Source: Planctomycetaceae bacterium (lineage in GTDB: Bacteria; Planctomycetota; Planctomycetia; Pirellulales; Thermoguttaceae). Taken from it: a stretch of 10,094 nt of DNA. Below, one piece after another: positions 6,471 to 10,094 of this stretch; positions within the stretch are counted from its first letter, which is position 1, and every line of letters starts with the position of its first letter. Under the pieces are notes generated by a model. The model worked only from the letters and a program-made list of their open reading frames with translations, did no database searches and had not been told where the DNA came from. The position numbers and the translations under genes were made by a program. The stretch spans positions 1 through 10,094 of the forward strand of contig JAITQV010000648.1 in assembly GCA_031288765.1 (NCBI GenBank), read 5' to 3'.

Positions 6471-7793
6471 TTACGGAAGCCTGTAATAATCGCGGTCGCG
6501 CAAAATACAACCTGTCGGCAATTCCGCACGCATAAGTTCGGTACAACCGCTGCACGCCATACAAACTTGTTTCGAATTCATTGTGCCGTGATTCAGAATA
6601 TCGTAAGGCGATTCGGGATACGCAAAACTGTTTCGCCCTTGTCCGAAAAGTGTTGCCCAACCGTTTTTCACAAGCCCCGCCGCAACCTTAGGAACAAGAT
6701 AACGTAACCACGCAGTTCCGGCTCCAAACATCGGCAAATCCGGTTGTGATTGCTGAATTTCTTTAACAATATTCACAAATCGCACAACTCCAATCAACGG
6801 ATGCTCATCGTAAGCGGTTGCTCCGCGAACCGGTTTTGCGTAAGGACGATTGAAATGAGGATTGAAATACGGATTGCCAATCGTAATATTAAGCAACGGT
6901 ACACCAATTTCACGAATTATTGCAACGAGTTGTTTGGGTTCCGTCAAATCCCATTTTTTGTAATCTTCCCGATCAACACCAAATCCCCAAGGATATTTGA
7001 CGGCGTCGTAAACACTAAGCCGCGACGTAACAAAAACAGACGGGACTTCATTCCGAACCCGTGTAAGTGTTTCACGAAGGAATCGAGTTCTGTTTTCGAA
7101 CGAACCGCCGTATTTTCCTTCGCGCGTGTACGCTCCCAGCAATTCATTGAGTAAATATCCGTGACAACTTTTAATATCAACTCCGTCAAAACCGCATTTT
7201 GCCGCCCATTTTGCCGCATTAACATAAACATCCTGAAGCCTGTCCAGTTCGTCGTCTTGAATCAACGGATAATCCGCCGGAATCTGATGAGCGGCATCCA
7301 AAACTCCGCTGTGTTGCGCAATCACCGGAGCACGAACACCGCGAACCGGTTTACTGTAACGTCCCGAATGAGTCAATTGAAGTACGGAAACAATATCGTG
7401 ACCGAAACGTTTTTTTGCAACGGAACGTGTTTTTTCTTCTAAAGCGGCAAATCGGTCGGCACTTTTTTCGTTGAGCCAAAATTGTTGCGAATTGGAACGT
7501 GCTTCGGGTTGTACGGCGGTTGCTTCGAACCAAATAAGTCCGGCTCCTCCGCCGGCAAACCGTTCGTAACGGCGAAAACTAAGTTCCGTCGGTTCGCCGT
7601 TTTGACCGGAATCAAAACCTTCCATCGGCTGCACCACAAAACGATTGGGCAATGTCCGTTTTTTGTTCCGATCACAAAAACTCAATGGCTCCGCCAACAC
7701 GGAAAATTCATCAGAAAACGGAATTTCAAGTCCAAGCCGCTGAAGTTCCGATTGAAGTTCTTCATAAGATTTGAGAAACGGAAAGTTCGGCAT
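6471..7793 (-). CDS. NADH:flavin oxidoreductase of the Old Yellow Enzyme family with C-terminal Cys cluster
   Basis: The 440-residue protein is an FMN-binding TIM barrel. Motifs in order: NRFVVQPMEG (50-59, first strand and FMN contact), QLTHSGRYS (139-147), FDGVDIKSCHGYLLNELL (202-219, active-site His211), KYGGSFENRTRFL (227-239), and FGAGTAW plus LFGQGRNSFAYP at 356-393 (FMN phosphate site). The C-terminus carries C411-x2-C414-x2-C417-x11-C429. This resembles the 4Fe-4S site of 2,4-dienoyl-CoA reductase and related 2-enoate/trimethylamine dehydrogenases (CX2CX3CX11C), but has one residue fewer in the second gap. The FAD/NAD(P) domain that follows the barrel in those multidomain enzymes is absent, so an outside electron donor may be needed. 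Substrate is not predictable. Flanking gaps of 127 and 173 bases suggest independent transcription. Confidence 0.9.
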   Translation of the reverse strand: MPNFPFLKSYEELQSELQRLGLEIPFSDEFSVLAEPLSFCDRNKKRTLPNRFVVQPMEGFDSGQNGEPTELSFRRYERFAGGGAGLIWFEATAVQPEARSNSQQFWLNEKSADRFAALEEKTRSVAKKRFGHDIVSVLQLTHSGRYSKPVRGVRAPVIAQHSGVLDAAHQIPADYPLIQDDELDRLQDVYVNAAKWAAKCGFDGVDIKSCHGYLLNELLGAYTREGKYGGSFENRTRFLRETLTRVRNEVPSVFVTSRLSVYDAVKYPWGFGVDREDYKKWDLTEPKQLVAIIREIGVPLLNITIGNPYFNPHFNRPYAKPVRGATAYDEHPLIGVVRFVNIVKEIQQSQPDLPMFGAGTAWLRYLVPKVAAGLVKNGWATLFGQGRNSFAYPESPYDILNHGTMNSKQVCMACSGCTELMRAELPTGCILRDRDYYRLP

Positions 7794-7876
7794 AGAATTT
7801 TGTCAAAAAATGCGGTTTAGAATTGTAATTTGGAGTTTAATGATAACTGCAAATCATAATTCCGCAAACCACTAAA

Positions 7877-7906
7877 ATATTACTATAAAATATTACCGAT
7901 TTTCAA
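7877..7906 (-). promoter_or_regulatory. Candidate promoter of the flavin oxidoreductase gene
   Basis: On the minus strand TTGAAA (7901-7906) and TAATAT (7877-7882) are 18 bases apart, about 85 bases before the ATG at 7793. An 11-base direct repeat, TAAAATATTAC (7873-7883 and 7886-7896), overlaps the -10 and spacer. AT-richness makes this a modest call. Confidence 0.28.
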
Positions 7907-7920
7907 TTCGGCAGATTTAA

Positions 7921-9198
7921 TTATTTTGGTTTCTTTTTTACCAATTGTTTTATCGTTGATTTAACTGTTTCCGTATCTTTATTCTCATCGTTTTCTTTTT
8001 TCGTTCCGGAATTTACAACTGATTGTGTTTCGGGTTTTATGTCGGATTTATCCTCTGTTTTTGCAACAGTTTTCGTCGTGTCGGGTTTTACAACAGTCTT
8101 TGTATCGGAATTTTCGGGGGGGGTATTATCTTTGGAAGTTGCTTTTTTATCCGCTTTATCCGCATCACTTTTGGCAACATTTTTAGTTTTTTCCCGAACG
8201 GATTCCGGTTGTTTTTCCTGAGGTTGCGGAACCGTCTGCGAAGAATTCGGCGGAACGGAAACCGAATCGGCGTTCTTTTTTACGGAAGTTTTCTTCTTTT
8301 CTCCTGACGGTGTTTTACTGTCTGTTTTGCCGGAAGATTTCGACAAATCGTGTTGATAAACCATTTCGTCCGTAATAAACCCCGCTTCCGTTCCTACATG
8401 TTCTTCGTCAAAATCGTCATCGTCCGGTGTGCCGAACGGTATGGTAACCAACGGCGGAACGGGCGGTTTTGCCGCCGGTTTGGAAACCGGTTTGGGAAGC
8501 GTGAGCACCGGCGGAGTCCACGAACGGTTTTCCGCTGCGGGATCGATTGATTTGAGTATTGCACGTAACTCCGTCAATTCGGGATCATTGTAAAAACCGG
8601 CGGCGAAATGATGAAGTTGCAACGAAAACGTTAAACCGTTTTTTTTCTGAATTGTTCGTTCCAAGCAGGAAACATTTTCCCGTGTTCCTTCTTTGTTGAC
8701 TTGGGTGAGGTCAAGCAAGCGGAAAATACGGAGTGATGCTTCGTCCAACGGAATAATATGACCGCCGAATGCAACTTGCGTGGTGTAATCGACCATAAAC
8801 CGTGTACATCCGTAAATGGAATTGAGAAATTCGATTGCCTGTCCGAGATTTTTTCCTTTTTTATGCAACTCTTCGAGGTCGAACATGTATGTTTTTTCGA
8901 AAACACCTTGTAATGTGCGCCGAACCCGTTCACCGGCAGCCACAGGATCCGGCAGCATCGGAAAGGTATCCGCAAGTTCATTGGCTGTTGAAACGCGAAT
9001 TTCATTCCAGTCAATGAAATAATGTTCTAAAACGGTAAAAGCCGAATCTGCCTGTTCAAACAAAGTATTTTCCAATAAGGCGGCGTAAATCAAATGCGCT
9101 AAAACGGTTCGTTCCGGCGGATTGGGTAAATTTATTTGCTGTTTTTGCAAAATCTTTACTAACGCCTCAATTTTCTTGGTTTTTGAAATCACAGTCAT
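7921..9198 (-). CDS. Endonuclease III-like (HhH-GPD fold) domain protein with long low-complexity tail
   Basis: The 425-residue protein has two parts. Residues 1-230 resemble the helical HhH-GPD fold of base-excision glycosylases: an early LAHLIYAALLENT helix, the EIRVSTANELADTF element, and then NSIYGCTRFMVDYTTQVAFG followed by GHIIPLDEASLRIFRLLDL (about 127-165). This corresponds to the LPGVG..TA..v...fg..i.vDthv.Rv..Rl region of EndoIII. Asp152 sits at the catalytic Asp position, but the HhH glycine loop is eroded (IYGCTR), the catalytic Lys position is not evident, and there is no Fe-S cysteine loop. Residues 231-425 are disordered, rich in Lys, Thr, Ser, Asp and Pro, with a Lys-rich end (LVKKKPK). 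It may bind DNA or be a non-enzymatic relative. Function is inferred only from fold resemblance. Confidence 0.6.
   Translation of the reverse strand: MTVISKTKKIEALVKILQKQQINLPNPPERTVLAHLIYAALLENTLFEQADSAFTVLEHYFIDWNEIRVSTANELADTFPMLPDPVAAGERVRRTLQGVFEKTYMFDLEELHKKGKNLGQAIEFLNSIYGCTRFMVDYTTQVAFGGHIIPLDEASLRIFRLLDLTQVNKEGTRENVSCLERTIQKKNGLTFSLQLHHFAAGFYNDPELTELRAILKSIDPAAENRSWTPPVLTLPKPVSKPAAKPPVPPLVTIPFGTPDDDDFDEEHVGTEAGFITDEMVYQHDLSKSSGKTDSKTPSGEKKKTSVKKNADSVSVPPNSSQTVPQPQEKQPESVREKTKNVAKSDADKADKKATSKDNTPPENSDTKTVVKPDTTKTVAKTEDKSDIKPETQSVVNSGTKKENDENKDTETVKSTIKQLVKKKPK
8116..8123. repeat. Homopolymer tract of eight G (C on the coding strand) inside the tail coding region
   Basis: Eight consecutive G on the plus strand encode the T-P-P step (ACC CCC CCC) in the low-complexity tail of the endonuclease III-like gene. 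Loss or gain of one base would shift the reading frame and replace the last 70-odd residues. It is also a classic place for a sequencing error. Confidence 0.6.
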
Positions 9199-9249
9199 AG
9201 AAAGAGTGGGGGAATGAAATTAAAAGGGGACTGGAAAAACGCGGTTGAT

Positions 9250-9264
9250 GTCCGATTTTCGGAC
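9250..9264. other. Compact GC-rich hairpin between rbfA and the next gene
   Basis: GTCCGA (9250-9255) and TCGGAC (9259-9264) form a 6-base stem with a TTT loop on the plus strand. On the minus strand it falls 78 bases after the rbfA stop and is followed by a T-run only after several other bases (GCGTTTTT). It may be a weak terminator or a processing site. Confidence 0.25.
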
Positions 9265-9341
9265 GCTATCAATATTACTACATGGATATTACTGCAAAGA
9301 TTGATGATTATTAAATTGATTACGGATAAAAATTGGGGGAT

Positions 9342-9752
9342 TTATTGGCTGACGGTTGAAGGGGTATTCTCCCAATCTTTGTCGTTAAGATTTTCATTGA
9401 TTTCGTGATCATTTTTGGGCAGGATTTCGCTGAGGATTTTGGAGACGAGGAGTTGTTTTTTAACACCTTGATCGAGAATAAAGTCGAGATGGGGAGTGTA
9501 CCGTGTATCAATACGTTTTGCAACTTTTGATTGAAGGAATCCGGCGCTGGATTTCAAACCTTTCAAACAAAGATTTTGTTTTGTTTCGTCTCCCATTACG
9601 GAGACGTAAATTTTTGCTGTTTGCATATCGCCGGAAACTTCGACACGTACTACGGTAACATCGTTTACTCTGGGATCCTGAATTTCCGTCAGGATGGACA
9701 TACTGACGACTTGCCGAATAGCTTCGGCGGCTTTTAAGGTTCTTCGGGACAT
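9342..9752 (-). CDS. rbfA: Ribosome-binding factor A
   Basis: The 136-residue protein binds the 30S subunit and assists maturation of the 16S rRNA 5' end, with a known role in cold growth. Family motifs are clear: MSRRTLKAAEAIRQ at the start, ILTEIQDPRV (20-29), VTVVRVEVSGDMQTAKIYVS (32-51), then SSAGFLQSKVAKRI and TPHLDFILD (about 68-94), which form the KH-type domain. A short acidic tail with many Asn, Glu and Asp follows. It is usually found after infB, but here 342 bases of non-coding sequence lie upstream with no infB end, so the usual cluster is broken or interrupted by the GC-rich segment at the edge. No SD is seen. Confidence 0.93.
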   Translation of the reverse strand: MSRRTLKAAEAIRQVVSMSILTEIQDPRVNDVTVVRVEVSGDMQTAKIYVSVMGDETKQNLCLKGLKSSAGFLQSKVAKRIDTRYTPHLDFILDQGVKKQLLVSKILSEILPKNDHEINENLNDKDWENTPSTVSQ

Positions 9753-9781
9753 TGTCGAAAAAGGAAAAAGAGGAATTGCCC

Positions 9782-9806
9782 TAACATTGTTAAAACGGGA
9801 ATGTTA
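9782..9806. promoter_or_regulatory. Inverted repeat beside the rbfA promoter
   Basis: TAACATT (9782-9788) and AATGTTA (9800-9806) are perfect 7-base inverted repeats with an 11-base spacer. They sit at the expected transcription start and touch the -10 of the candidate promoter, so they could be an operator or a 5' leader hairpin. No regulator is known from the window. Confidence 0.3.
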
Positions 9807-9833
9807 AGATAACAGATTTCTAAAATATATCAA
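9806..9833 (-). promoter_or_regulatory. Candidate sigma70-type promoter of rbfA
   Basis: On the minus strand TTGATA (9828-9833) and TATCTT (9806-9811) are 16 bases apart, with a predicted leader of about 45 bases to the rbfA ATG at 9752. If real, it explains how rbfA is expressed without an upstream infB. Confidence 0.4.
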
Positions 9834-9966
9834 GACCGGTTGTTAAGCAGGCGGGAGTTTTGCCTTCCGTGAAGTAGAGGATTTTGATTTTAAGAAATGT
9901 ATCTATTCAGTCCTTTGTTAAACAATGACACAAAAAAATCTCCTTTTCCCTCTGTTTTTTTCCTAA

Positions 9967-10094
9967 GCCCGCAATGGCGAGATGTGCATAACCGGCGGTG
10001 GAGCGCAGTGCAACCGCCGGATGTTTGCCAATATAAGGTAGGCAACCGTTGGGTGAAAGCCCCTCGCCGTAGCGGTTGCGTTGGCGCTAGCCGA
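9967..10094. repeat. GC-rich palindromic segment, probable interspersed repeat (runs off the window)
   Basis: Composition jumps from AT-rich to GC-rich near 9967. CCGGCGGT (9992-9999) pairs with ACCGCCGG (10013-10020) around a 13-base loop. GCAACCG (10042-10048) pairs with CGGTTGC (10073-10079) and encloses GGG-TGAAAG-CCC (10051-10062). No open frame with coding character was recognised. The CCGGCGGTGGAGCGCAGTGC-type wording resembles short repeats scattered between genes in planctomycete genomes, from memory only. It could also be the edge of a larger element beyond the window. Confidence 0.5.

Larger units (their letters stand above)
9753..9966. other. Non-coding leader region of rbfA
   Basis: No gene is seen here. 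It holds the candidate rbfA promoter and an inverted repeat next to it. A short palindrome TTGTTAAACAA (9915-9925) and C/T-rich runs precede the GC-rich segment. Together with that segment it makes a 342-base gene-free right end. Confidence 0.5.

Noticed and set aside
8023..8307. Plus-strand frames rich in Phe, Gly and Arg opposite the low-complexity tail
   Set aside because: They are antisense shadows of the Lys/Thr/Ser-rich coding sequence.
9214..9408. Plus-strand 64-codon frame preceded by a G-rich RBS-like run
   Set aside because: It overlaps the 3' end of rbfA on the opposite strand, shows no recognisable domain, and the G-rich run is explained by base composition of the gap.

Overview
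The window looks like chromosome from a low-GC member of the Planctomycetota. The best evidence is the first gene, a DUF1559 protein with a type IV prepilin-like N-terminus, a family greatly expanded in planctomycetes. Most genes lack a Shine-Dalgarno (SD) site, as is common in that phylum. The right edge also carries a GC-rich palindromic segment that resembles, from memory only, planctomycete interspersed repeats. The base composition would suit an anaerobic or gut-type lineage rather than the high-GC aquatic genera, but that placement is an inference.

All eight confident genes are read leftward (minus strand). In transcription order from the right they are: rbfA (30S ribosome maturation); a protein with a degenerate HhH-GPD/endonuclease III-like domain and a long Lys/Thr/Ser/Pro tail; a single-barrel Old Yellow Enzyme-type flavin oxidoreductase with four C-terminal cysteines that probably hold an Fe-S cluster; an exbB-exbD-ABC-2 permease cluster of inner-membrane proteins; a GDP-mannose pyrophosphorylase (manC type); an unusual radical-SAM-like protein that has lost its catalytic CxxxCxxC motif but keeps SPASM-type cysteines; and the DUF1559 protein, cut by the left edge. 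Only exbB-exbD-permease is tightly spaced enough to call an operon. The other genes are separated by about 120 to 510 bases and look like separately transcribed housekeeping or accessory genes.

The least ordinary part is the AT-rich stretch at about 954-2788. It holds the pseudo-radical-SAM/SPASM gene. Just upstream lies a near-perfect inverted repeat with 39-base arms (2593-2631 and 2660-2698). The arms contain mirrored -10-like hexamers and an RBS/ATG-like sequence, so this could be a MITE-like insertion or a regulatory hairpin. Downstream is a 511-base gene-free gap with a second long stem structure. No partner radical SAM enzyme, precursor peptide or transporter of a RiPP pathway is visible here, so a link to peptide maturation is an inference from domain architecture. 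No tRNA, rRNA, CRISPR array or transposase gene was seen.
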